This document shows, piece after piece, positions 41,006 to 49,188 of a stretch of DNA of 64,000 bases. The number at the start of each line of letters is the position of its first letter. Within the stretch, counting starts at the first letter, position 1. Position numbers and translations under genes: made by a program. The DNA comes from Ruminococcus sp. zg-924 (lineage in GTDB: Bacteria; Bacillota; Clostridia; Oscillospirales; Acutalibacteraceae), in contig NZ_WNJZ01000001.1 of NCBI RefSeq assembly GCF_024433635.1, positions 1-64,000 of the forward strand, given 5' to 3'. The notes below the pieces were generated by a model. It had not been told where the DNA came from and did not search any database. It worked only from the letters and a program-made list of their open reading frames with translations.

Positions 41006-42643
41006 ATGAATTATAAAGACGAAAAAGAGAATTTGAATGAGAACACCTCTGCTGTTGAAAATGAGGAGAGCAAAATCTCTGAGGAAGCCGCAAGTGCCCT
41101 TGAAGCCGGAACCTTTGATGAAAAGGTGATTGAAGAAAATACAGATGACAACGAGGCAAGCTCTGATACTAAAAAACCGAAAAAGCCGAAGAAAAAGAAT
41201 CCTTTCTCATCACGCAAATTTAAAAAGGGCGGCTTTGCAATTATACTGACCTGCCTTGTTATAGTCGGCGTGATAGTTATCAACATTATAGTAAATGTAT
41301 TGCAGGCAAAGGTGCCGATGATGTCAATTGATATGTCCGGACAAAACCTGTATGAGCTTTCTGACAGCTCAAAAGAGCTTGCAAGAAGCGTTGACAAGGA
41401 TGTTACTATTACCGTGCTCGGCAAAGAAGATGCATATACACAGGCGGACGAAAACTTCCTTAAGGCTAACGCTTTGCTTAAAAAATACCCTGTTGAAAAC
41501 GATAAGATTTCAATAGAGTATCTGGATTTGCAGTCAAACCCGACCTTCGTAAACAAATACCCTAATGAACATCTCTCAAGCTTCAGCTATATAGTAAGCT
41601 GCGGCGACAGATATAAATATCTTGACGTTGCGTCTGATTTGTTCACGCTTGGTACAGACGCTACAACAGGCAGCACTTATGTCCAGTCGTCAAATGTTGA
41701 AAGTGCAGTTACATCTGCGATATATTATGTTACATCTGACGATCAGACAAAGGTTACAGTTTTGGGCGGCTTCAGCGCAAGCTCACAGGGTAACCTGTCA
41801 GGCTTTACAGCACTTTTAAAGAGCAATAACTACGATGTAAGTGAGATAAACCTGCTCACAGAGGATATACCTCAGGACAGCAATATGGCTATTTTGTATC
41901 AGCCTATTTCAGACCTGACAGATGAAGCTGCAAAGCGCATTACTGATTTCCTCAGCAATGACGGAAAATACGGAAAGAACCTTTTCTACGTTCCCACATA
42001 CACAAAGCTTGACGCGCCGAACATTGACTCTATACTTGAGGAGTGGGGGTTAAGCCTTGGACAGGGTGTTGTTGCAGAAACAGACAGCGCATATATGCCG
42101 TTCAGAGGCGAGTATTACTACTCAATATTCGATTACAGCGGCAATGAATACACAAATGACATTAAGAATACAAATAAATATCTGATGGGTGCATACACAA
42201 GACCTGTTATTATCAATGATGGGGCAAAGGCCACCGCTATTGCGACAACATCGCAAAGTGCGGCACTGCGCAGCTTTGACGCAGCTGATGATTGGGATCC
42301 GACCCAGCACATTGAGGGCAGCTTTAATGCCGGTGCAGTAAGCGTGAGAACAGGGGATGAAGCAAAATCAACAGTTACCGTTTGGGGCAGCGAGATGTCA
42401 TTCTATTCACCGCTTCTCAATTCCTCAACCTATGTAAACGGCGAGTATTTTGTAAATCTTTTCAACAAGCTCACAAACAGACAGGATACAGGCTTTGTTA
42501 TTGAAGGCAAGAACACGCAGAGTGCTCAGCTTGGAATTATGTCGGATCAGATTCTGGTTCTCGGCTCGCTGTTTATGTACCTTATTCCGGCAATAGTTAT
42601 TGTGCTCGGACTTGTAATTTGGATCCGCAGGAGGCATAGATAA
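41006..42643 (+). CDS. GldG-like ABC-exporter auxiliary protein
   Basis: This 545-aa protein has an acidic N-terminal cytoplasmic region (1-55), a lysine-rich stretch, and a membrane helix at about 73-97. A large extracytoplasmic domain of the ABC_transp_aux/GldG type follows ('MSIDMSGQNLYELSDSSKELARSVDKDVTITVLG', then 'AILYQPISDLTDEAAKRITDFLSNDGK'), and a second helix at about 517-538. The family resembles intraflagellar transport IFT52-like folds and is always found with GldF-like permeases. The DUF4340 gene overlaps its stop by one base. Confidence 0.85.
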   Translation: MNYKDEKENLNENTSAVENEESKISEEAASALEAGTFDEKVIEENTDDNEASSDTKKPKKPKKKNPFSSRKFKKGGFAIILTCLVIVGVIVINIIVNVLQAKVPMMSIDMSGQNLYELSDSSKELARSVDKDVTITVLGKEDAYTQADENFLKANALLKKYPVENDKISIEYLDLQSNPTFVNKYPNEHLSSFSYIVSCGDRYKYLDVASDLFTLGTDATTGSTYVQSSNVESAVTSAIYYVTSDDQTKVTVLGGFSASSQGNLSGFTALLKSNNYDVSEINLLTEDIPQDSNMAILYQPISDLTDEAAKRITDFLSNDGKYGKNLFYVPTYTKLDAPNIDSILEEWGLSLGQGVVAETDSAYMPFRGEYYYSIFDYSGNEYTNDIKNTNKYLMGAYTRPVIINDGAKATAIATTSQSAALRSFDAADDWDPTQHIEGSFNAGAVSVRTGDEAKSTVTVWGSEMSFYSPLLNSSTYVNGEYFVNLFNKLTNRQDTGFVIEGKNTQSAQLGIMSDQILVLGSLFMYLIPAIVIVLGLVIWIRRRHR

Positions 42644-44274
42644 TGGCTAAAGGCGAGAAGAAAAATAAGAATAATAAAAAGGGCATTTCAAAAAATACTA
42701 AAATGCTTATCGCTGTGATTGCGGCGGTTGTTCTGCTTGTTGGCGGCTTGATGGCTGTTCTTTTCCTTATGCCGACCTGCTCTGACCCGAATGCTCAAAA
42801 CCCGGTTGAGGCAACATATCCAACCGATGCCAACGGCAGGGAATATGCAGTAGACTCAAAGGGCAACAAGATTGAAAACGACGAGGGCGTTCAAAGGGAT
42901 AAATACGGCAAAATCTATGTGGACGGTGTTGTTGAAATCACTAATCAGGGTCCGCTTCTTGTAAAGCAGATTGATATTGAGAACGAGTCCGGTACATATA
43001 CAATTTTGAGTGAAACTCCGGTTGAAAAAACGACTGACGCAGACGGAAAAGAAATTGAACAGACGCAGGATACGATATACACTCTTGTCGGCTTTGAAGA
43101 CGCCGAGCTGCAAACGGGCGCTGCAAGCAGTGTTGCTAACCAGGCTTCAAATATGGAAACTACTGCGATAATCGACATAAAGGGTGAGAATCTTTCTGAT
43201 TATGGTCTTGACAAGCCGAGAGCAAAGGTTAAAACAACCTTTACAGACGGCACTGTTGTTCAAATGGACATAGGCAATGATGCTCCCGACGATTTAGGCA
43301 CATACATTAAGTATTCCGATAAGAAAGAGGTTTACCTTGCCGAGAAGGATTTGGTAAATACATTTATGTTCAGTACCCTTGATTTTCTCAGCAAAGATAT
43401 TACTGATAAGACTACTACTGAGGAGGCGGCAACGCTCAAGACTCTTACTTTAAGCGGAGCAAACTTCCCGGAAAAGGTTACTATGGTGCCGAATGATGAC
43501 GAAACCTGCGCCGCATATTATAAGATTACGGCGCCGGACAACTGCTTTGCAAATGTTGTTAACGGAGACTCGGTTAAGGGCTCTATAAGAGGTCTTGCTG
43601 CAACGAGCGTTACAGCATATCATCCGAGCGACGATCAACTGTCAAAGTATGGTGTTAGCAAGCCTGCTGCAACTGTTGAAGCAACATATGCAGACGGTGC
43701 AAGCTACAAGCTTTCAGCTTCTGCGCCGGACAACAGCGGCAATGTGTATATTTATAACCACGATACAAAGATTCTATATCAGATTGCAGACACAAGCGTT
43801 CCGTGGGCCACAATTGACTATGAAGATCTGAAATATGAATATGTGCTTAAGCCGATTCAGGACAGGCTTTCTTCAATAGAGGTTACGGCAGACGGCAAGA
43901 CATATAAGTTTGGGCTTGAAAAGGTGACAAAGACCGATGATGACGGCAATGAAACCACAAGCACGAAAATTACCTGCGGCGGCAAGAGCATTGCCGAGAG
44001 CAAGTTCAGCACATTCTTTGACAATCTCACAAGTGTTCAGCGCAACGGTGACGCAAGCAACGTAAAACCAAGCGGCAAGGCGGTTTTGACTGTTAAGTAT
44101 AACTACAACAACGGGAAAGCCTCCGACACTGTAAACTATTATTCAGCCGAAAACAGAAAGATGCTTGCACAGGTTAACGGTAAATCCGACACTTACGTGT
44201 TTGAAACCTACACAAGCAAGATTATTGAAGACGCTAAGAAGCTTGCAGGCGGCGGCACTGTTACCCCGATATAA
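42643..44274 (+). CDS. DUF4340-domain membrane-anchored protein
   Basis: This 543-aa protein has a lysine/asparagine-rich N-terminus, a membrane helix (about 24-45) and an extracytoplasmic region with repeated DUF4340 units ('LSDYGLDKPRAKVKTTFTDGTVVQMDIGND', then 'LSKYGVSKPAATVEATYADGASYKLS'). Each contains the 'YGLD/YGVSKP' hallmark. It is the last gene of the operon. DUF4340 genes accompany GldG-like genes in many phyla, so the product is probably part of the same envelope complex. A terminator follows. Confidence 0.85.
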   Translation: MAKGEKKNKNNKKGISKNTKMLIAVIAAVVLLVGGLMAVLFLMPTCSDPNAQNPVEATYPTDANGREYAVDSKGNKIENDEGVQRDKYGKIYVDGVVEITNQGPLLVKQIDIENESGTYTILSETPVEKTTDADGKEIEQTQDTIYTLVGFEDAELQTGAASSVANQASNMETTAIIDIKGENLSDYGLDKPRAKVKTTFTDGTVVQMDIGNDAPDDLGTYIKYSDKKEVYLAEKDLVNTFMFSTLDFLSKDITDKTTTEEAATLKTLTLSGANFPEKVTMVPNDDETCAAYYKITAPDNCFANVVNGDSVKGSIRGLAATSVTAYHPSDDQLSKYGVSKPAATVEATYADGASYKLSASAPDNSGNVYIYNHDTKILYQIADTSVPWATIDYEDLKYEYVLKPIQDRLSSIEVTADGKTYKFGLEKVTKTDDDGNETTSTKITCGGKSIAESKFSTFFDNLTSVQRNGDASNVKPSGKAVLTVKYNYNNGKASDTVNYYSAENRKMLAQVNGKSDTYVFETYTSKIIEDAKKLAGGGTVTPI

Positions 44275-44292
44275 TTTAATATTACAATTATC

Positions 44293-44327
44293 AGCGGCAA
44301 GGCGTTTTTTCGCTTTGCCGCTTTTTT
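44293..44327 (+). terminator. terminator of the Gld-type operon
   Basis: agcggcaaggcg pairs with cgctttgccgct (one G-T), followed by TTTTTT. Confidence 0.85.
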
Positions 44328-44434
44328 ATGCGCAGTATGTTAAAAAGCTTGAGATTACTGTGTGCAAAATATACAATATAATGCTTGTCTGTTTAGTAAA
44401 ATAGGTGAAAATGCTTTTATTATACAAAAATTGA

Positions 44435-44463
44435 TTGCATACTATGTGTAATTATGCTACAAT
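44435..44463 (+). promoter_or_regulatory. sigma-A promoter of the EF-G-like gene
   Basis: TTGCAT (44435-44440), 17 bp, TACAAT (44458-44463). Confidence 0.65.
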
Positions 44464-44556
44464 TACATTGCAATTAAATAAGTAATTGTAAAAAATGCCA
44501 TAATTCGATAAAATCAACGAAAATATACTCGGCATTTTCGAAAGGAGCTGCTGATA

Positions 44557-46617
44557 TTGAAGCAGTATGAAGCAAAAAAAATACTTAACATTGCAATAGC
44601 AGGTCATTCCGGCTCAGGTAAAACTTCAGTAGCCGAGGCGATGCTGTATGTTGCAGGTGCAAACGACAGGCTTGGAAAAATCAGCGACGGCAACACGGTA
44701 CTTGACTGTGACCCGGAGGAAATAAAAAGAAAGGCGTCTATTGTAACGGCTGTTGCACCACTGGAATGGAAAAACTACAAGATTAATTTAATAGATACTC
44801 CCGGACTCTTTGATTTTGAGGGAGGACTCAGAGAGGGTATGCGTGCGGCTGACACCGCAATGATTGTAGTTTCCGGCAAAAGCGGAGTAAACGTAGGCAC
44901 TGAAAAGGCTGTTAAGGCAGCTACTGACGCAGGGTTGACAAAGGTGTTCTTTGTAAACGGACTTTGTGACGAAAGCGCAAGATTCTACCGTGTTTTTGAA
45001 ACACTTAAGGCTCAGTTCGGTCCGTCTGTTTGCCCCGTTGTAGTTCCTTATATAGTTGACGGTCAGGCTAATTGCTACATAAACCTTCTTGAGTACAAGG
45101 CTTATCTGTATGAAAACGGAAAGATGACTCAAACAGCAATGCCTGATATGGGAGATCGCCTTGAAGGACTCAGAACAGCTATTAATGAGGCTGTTGCAGA
45201 AACAAGCGATGAAATGTTTGAAAAATATTTCAGCGGTGAGGAGTTTACGCCGGAAGAGATTATTGTCGGAGTAAGCCATGGTATTAAAAACGGCACAATC
45301 AGCCCTGTATTTTGTGGTGACGCACAAAATACCTTTGGTATTGATCAGCTATTAAACGGAATTATATGGCTTGCACCAAATGCGGCTGACAAGAGCTCTG
45401 AGCTTGCGCTTGACCCGAACGGTGAGCCTGTGGAGCTTGCGGTAAATGATAATGCTGCAACAGCTGCGCTTGTGTTCAAGACTGTGGCTGACCCGTTTGT
45501 CGGCAAACTTTCTTATTTCAAGGTTATCAGCGGCAAGGTGTCACCTGAGCTGCCGCTTGTGAATATGCGCACAGGAGAGTCGGAGCGCATAAATAAAGTT
45601 CTTATAATAAAGGGCAAAAAGCAGGAGGAAGTGCCGTATGTCGGCGCCGGCGACATTGGCGCTGTTGCAAAGCTGCAAAACACTAAGACAGGCGATACGC
45701 TTTGTTCACCTGCAAGAAAGGTTGTTCTTGAAAAGATTGATTACCCAACGCCGTGTTATTCTATGGCTATCTACCCGAAGACGAAGGGTGAGGAGGATAA
45801 GGTAGCTCAGGCGGTTATGAAGATAATGGAAGAGGACCCGACAATCACACTGACAAACAACAAGGAAACAAAGCAAATGATAGTTTCGGGTCTTGGCGAG
45901 CAGCATCTTGATGTGCTTGTAGCTAAGGTTAAGACAAAGTACGGAGTAGACGTTCTTCTTGAGGAGCCGAAGGTTGCCTACCGTGAAACAATCCGCAAGA
46001 AGGTTCAGGCACAAGGCAGACACAAGAAGCAGTCGGGCGGTCACGGACAGTTTGGCGATGTTTGGATTGAGTTTGAGCCGTTCGATTGCGAGGACCTTGA
46101 GTTTGCCGAGAGAGTTGTCGGCGGAGCAGTGCCAAAGGGATATTTCCCGGCGGTTGAAAAGGGTCTGCGTGAGTCCATTAAAAAGGGTGTACTTGCAGGC
46201 TACCCGGTAGTGGGCATTAAGGCTACGCTTTATGACGGTTCATATCATCCGGTTGACTCGTCAGAAATGTCATTTAAGACTGCGGCTTCAATAGCATACA
46301 AGAACGGCTTGCCAAACGCTAACCCGACATTGCTTGAGCCTATCGGAACGCTAAAGGCAGTTGTGCCGGACGGTAATATGGGCGATATTATGGGCGAGGT
46401 AAACAAGCGCCGAGGCAGAGTATTGGGAATGAATCCTGCTGAGGGTGGTATGCAGATTGTTGAGGCAGAGGTACCTATGGCTGAGATGCACGATTTTGCT
46501 ACGTATATCCGCCAAGTAACTCAGGGCAGAGGCTCATTCACATTTGATTTTGTTCGCTATGAAGACGTACCTGCTCACATTGCGCAGAAGATTATAGAGA
46601 GTGCAAAGTCTGAATAA
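44557..46617 (+). CDS. elongation factor G-like GTPase (EF-G paralogue)
   Basis: This 686-aa protein keeps the EF-G domain order: a GTPase domain (1-275), domain II, domain III, domain IV ('VAYRETIRKKVQAQGRHKKQSGGHGQFGDVWI') and domain V. It is not the canonical factor. G1 is 'GHSGSGKTS' instead of GHIDAGKTT. G3 is DTPGL (80-84) where EF-G has DTPGH, so the catalytic His is absent. The G4 NKxD motif reads NGLCD (134-138). Such EF-G-like proteins occur in many Firmicutes; their role is unsettled. Translocation, recycling or a ribosome-rescue-type function are possible, with slow or absent GTP hydrolysis. The start is TTG, with aaaggag ahead. It is a single-gene unit, without the rpsL-rpsG-tuf neighbours of true fusA. 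Confidence 0.9.
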   Translation: MKQYEAKKILNIAIAGHSGSGKTSVAEAMLYVAGANDRLGKISDGNTVLDCDPEEIKRKASIVTAVAPLEWKNYKINLIDTPGLFDFEGGLREGMRAADTAMIVVSGKSGVNVGTEKAVKAATDAGLTKVFFVNGLCDESARFYRVFETLKAQFGPSVCPVVVPYIVDGQANCYINLLEYKAYLYENGKMTQTAMPDMGDRLEGLRTAINEAVAETSDEMFEKYFSGEEFTPEEIIVGVSHGIKNGTISPVFCGDAQNTFGIDQLLNGIIWLAPNAADKSSELALDPNGEPVELAVNDNAATAALVFKTVADPFVGKLSYFKVISGKVSPELPLVNMRTGESERINKVLIIKGKKQEEVPYVGAGDIGAVAKLQNTKTGDTLCSPARKVVLEKIDYPTPCYSMAIYPKTKGEEDKVAQAVMKIMEEDPTITLTNNKETKQMIVSGLGEQHLDVLVAKVKTKYGVDVLLEEPKVAYRETIRKKVQAQGRHKKQSGGHGQFGDVWIEFEPFDCEDLEFAERVVGGAVPKGYFPAVEKGLRESIKKGVLAGYPVVGIKATLYDGSYHPVDSSEMSFKTAASIAYKNGLPNANPTLLEPIGTLKAVVPDGNMGDIMGEVNKRRGRVLGMNPAEGGMQIVEAEVPMAEMHDFATYIRQVTQGRGSFTFDFVRYEDVPAHIAQKIIESAKSE

Positions 46618-46667
46618 GATTCTAACTATTTTTTGATAAACCGTTTTTTCATTTTCTCTCCTTTGAC

Positions 46668-46697
46668 AGCACAGGCCTTTTGACCTGTGCTGCTTTC
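46668..46697 (+). terminator. terminator after the EF-G-like gene
   Basis: agcacaggcc-ttttg-acctgtgct forms a hairpin (46668-46692), followed by ttcatttt. It is only moderately strong. Confidence 0.55.
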
Positions 46698-46705
46698 ATT
46701 TTGGG

Positions 46706-46741
46706 GCAAAAAAAGCAATGCCGTAAGCTTAACGGCATTGC
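46706..46741 (-). terminator. terminator of the flavodoxin gene
   Basis: gcaatgccgt (46714-46723) pairs with acggcattgc (46732-46741). On the minus strand TTTTTTTGCC follows. Confidence 0.85.
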
Positions 46742-46774
46742 AGTGAAATTGTGTTATATTTGTTATATAATGGT

Positions 46775-47272
46775 TTAGGCAAGTGAAGCCTTAACCGCAG
46801 CAACAAGCTCGTTCATTGCGTTATAATCAAGCTCAGGAGTTAAATCAATATCTCCGTCTGCCTTGAACGCCATCTTTGCAACAAGCTTGTCAATCTTGTT
46901 TGTGCCGTCGGGATGAAGCTCGCCGCCGAAGCACTTAACGCACAGTGCGTGTTCCTTAAGAGCAGGAGTAAAGTTTATTTCAAGCTGGCGGTTGATGTTT
47001 TCCTCGTCGGTAAAGCCGCAGCACATAAACAGTGCAACTTTTTTTGTGAGAAGATTTTCCTCCTCCTCTTCAATAAATTTACTGACAGCGGCGGTGATGT
47101 GCCCCATTCTGACGCTACCGCCAATGATTACCGTGCTGTACGGAGAAAGCTCAATTTTAATTCCGTCACGTGCGTTAACCAAGGTAACGGGTTCGCCCAG
47201 CTTGTCTGCTATGTATTTGGCGCATTTTTCAGATGTGCCTGTTTTTGTTCCGTAAACAATAAGAACGGACAT
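46775..47272 (-). CDS. flavodoxin-domain protein
   Basis: This 165-aa protein begins MSVLIVYGTKTGTSEKCAKY, where 'YGTKTGTSE' is the FMN phosphate-binding loop of flavodoxins. 'VIIGGSVRMGHITAAVSKF' and 'KKVALFMCCGF' are the remaining FMN-site segments. The wording is closer to the HemG-like flavodoxins (menaquinone-dependent protoporphyrinogen oxidase family) than to electron-carrier flavodoxins, but no haem genes are near, so the role is open. Two adjacent ATGs (47275, 47272) follow GGGG on the minus strand; the second has better spacing. Confidence 0.82.
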   Translation of the reverse strand: MSVLIVYGTKTGTSEKCAKYIADKLGEPVTLVNARDGIKIELSPYSTVIIGGSVRMGHITAAVSKFIEEEEENLLTKKVALFMCCGFTDEENINRQLEINFTPALKEHALCVKCFGGELHPDGTNKIDKLVAKMAFKADGDIDLTPELDYNAMNELVAAVKASLA

Positions 47273-47416
47273 CATAAATCCCCATTTCAAATTTGTTTAT
47301 AGTCATATGTGTATGTTTGTACCATTATATTTTACAATTTTATCGGCTGAAAAGCAACAGGGAAAAAGTAAAAAACGTATATATTTAAAATTCAAGAAAA
47401 CTGTCAAGATATTCAA

Positions 47417-47450
47417 AAGGCTGCTGCCGCAAATGCGGTGAGCAGCCTTT
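47417..47450 (-). terminator. terminator of the DHHW gene
   Basis: aaggctgct and agcagcctt enclose a second stem (gccgc/gcggt). On the minus strand TTTTGAATATC follows. Confidence 0.65.
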
Positions 47451-47535
47451 AATCAGTGCTTTGTATCAGCTTTAATTATCCGAACAGAGCTGAGCTTATA
47501 TGATTTGTAATTTCATACGGTATAATCTCAACCAA

Positions 47536-49047
47536 TTACTCATTTGTGTAAGAGTAATCATCACCGGAGTAGTCGTTGCCGGAGTCATCGTTATACGAGT
47601 AATCTTCGCTTGAGTTGTCATAGCCGGAATCGTCATTATATGAATACTCATCGTCTGTGTAATCATTACCGGAACTATCACCGGAGTAATTGCCATCTGT
47701 GTTTTCGTTGGTTGAGGAATCATCGTAGGTTTCATCTGAACTGTTTGTTGTCTGATAGTCAGATGAATCAGCCCCGCCGATAGTGGAGGTTGAGTCTGTG
47801 TTATAGCTGCCTGTGCCGCTGTTTGAGATAAGTGTTTTCATTGCAGTGAGCTGGGTGCTGTCATTAGCTGACATTATGCTGTTAAGGAAGAGTACGTTTT
47901 TTATTCCGTTTGCATTGCAGTATTCTGCAAGATTGCCGTCAAAGTAGCGGAAGTCGATAACGTGAACCTCGTCATAATTGTATGCAAGATAAGGAGCAAA
48001 TGCGCTGCCGTAGGAGTCCTTAACGAGAGCGATTTTGTTGCCTGATGCGATGTCGGGATTGTCGATGACAGTTAAAGGGTTGTCGCCCCAAAGGAATACT
48101 TCGTAGGCACTGCTGTCGGACTCAATATTTTCGTTATACATTCCAACGTCAATAGCGTCGCTGTTGCCCTGTGTAAAAAGCTTGCAGATGTAATAACCCG
48201 AAAAAGTGTAATAGTCAACGTAGTCTGGGTTAGCCTTGAGAATATCTGACTGTGAGCTTGTATAGAAAGAGCCTAAGAAGTTCTCAATTGTGCTTTTCTG
48301 CATTGCGGTAAGCTGAAGCGGTGTAATTCCCGCCGCCTTTGCAAAGGTTGTGTATGCATAGTATGAGCCAAGTCCTGTCCAGTGGTGGTCTGTGTTGAAA
48401 TAGATGTACTCAGTCTTGTGAGAATTGAGTGAATCGTAAACGTCAACCGGCTTGATATCTTTTGATAGGTTCTTATAAACGGCTGTTGTGTTGTCACGCT
48501 GAGAGGTTACGCCCTGCTCTGTTTTGACCTTGTTTGCCTCTCTCGGACATAAGCCGAATTCGCTGTGGTTAGGCACAACCATATTGTAAACGGTAATATC
48601 GCTGCCGAGCGTTTCCTTGAGGCTGTTTATAGTGTCGGCATAATTTTTTGCTGTGTTATTGCTGCCGTAGAAAAGCTCAAAAGCCTTGTTGTCCCAAAAA
48701 TACAGCGAGCTTTTTTCATCAAGCTGACCCTCCTTGCCATTGTCGGCAATTTCTTTAACAGATGAGTTTGATGCCTTTTCGGTTGGGGGTTCGGTAGCGG
48801 CTGAGGTAGGCTTGGTTGCGTTTGTAGCTGATGAGCTGCCTGAACAGGAAAGACAGCTGTTTATGGAAAATATTAATATGAGTACAATTGCCACTAAAAT
48901 TGCAATTGCGGCTGTTACAATAATTATTCTGTTTCTGCGGCGTTTTTTCAGACGTTCTTTGCGCCTGCGTTCTTCACGCTTTATATACCGTTCATCGTAG
49001 TTTCGGTCATTTCTGTCGTCACGTCTGCGGTGATTATAGTCTGACAC
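47536..49047 (-). CDS. DHHW-family membrane-anchored SGNH-like protein with repetitive tail
   Basis: From the GTG at 49047 (AAGGAGG ahead) the product is 503 aa. Residues 1-42 are very basic (R/K), followed by a membrane helix (about 43-66) and a Ser/Thr/Pro linker. The globular domain contains 'YIYFNTDHHWTGLGSYYAY', the DHHW motif. It also has 'KIALVKDSYGSAFAPYL' and 'HVIDFRYFDGNLAEYC', matching the DHHW/AlgX-like relatives of SGNH hydrolases that act in O-acetylation of surface polymers. The last 75 residues are low-complexity Y/S/N/D/G repeats ('YSYNDDSG' twice). The usual MBOAT acyltransferase partner (AlgI/DltB-like) is not adjacent. Confidence 0.85.
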   Translation of the reverse strand: MSDYNHRRRDDRNDRNYDERYIKREERRRKERLKKRRRNRIIIVTAAIAILVAIVLILIFSINSCLSCSGSSSATNATKPTSAATEPPTEKASNSSVKEIADNGKEGQLDEKSSLYFWDNKAFELFYGSNNTAKNYADTINSLKETLGSDITVYNMVVPNHSEFGLCPREANKVKTEQGVTSQRDNTTAVYKNLSKDIKPVDVYDSLNSHKTEYIYFNTDHHWTGLGSYYAYTTFAKAAGITPLQLTAMQKSTIENFLGSFYTSSQSDILKANPDYVDYYTFSGYYICKLFTQGNSDAIDVGMYNENIESDSSAYEVFLWGDNPLTVIDNPDIASGNKIALVKDSYGSAFAPYLAYNYDEVHVIDFRYFDGNLAEYCNANGIKNVLFLNSIMSANDSTQLTAMKTLISNSGTGSYNTDSTSTIGGADSSDYQTTNSSDETYDDSSTNENTDGNYSGDSSGNDYTDDEYSYNDDSGYDNSSEDYSYNDDSGNDYSGDDYSYTNE

Positions 49048-49188
49048 AATAATTCCTCCTTTTATTTTGAAATCGCTTTTGATTATTATACAATATGCGC
49101 TTATTGTTTTCAACAAAAATCGCCGTTTTGTGCGGATAAAAATCGTCCGAGGCGGTGAAGCCTCGGACGTAAACTATAAACATTACTA

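Noticed and set aside
46775-47272. HemG (protoporphyrinogen oxidase) as a firm name for the flavodoxin
   Set aside because: Only the flavodoxin fold is supported. No haem biosynthesis genes are nearby, so no gene symbol was given.
47540-47760. Regularly spaced short repeats resembling a CRISPR array
   Set aside because: The period is short and in multiples of three, lies inside the DHHW reading frame and encodes the YSYNDDSG-like tail. There are no conserved repeats of 24-40 bases.
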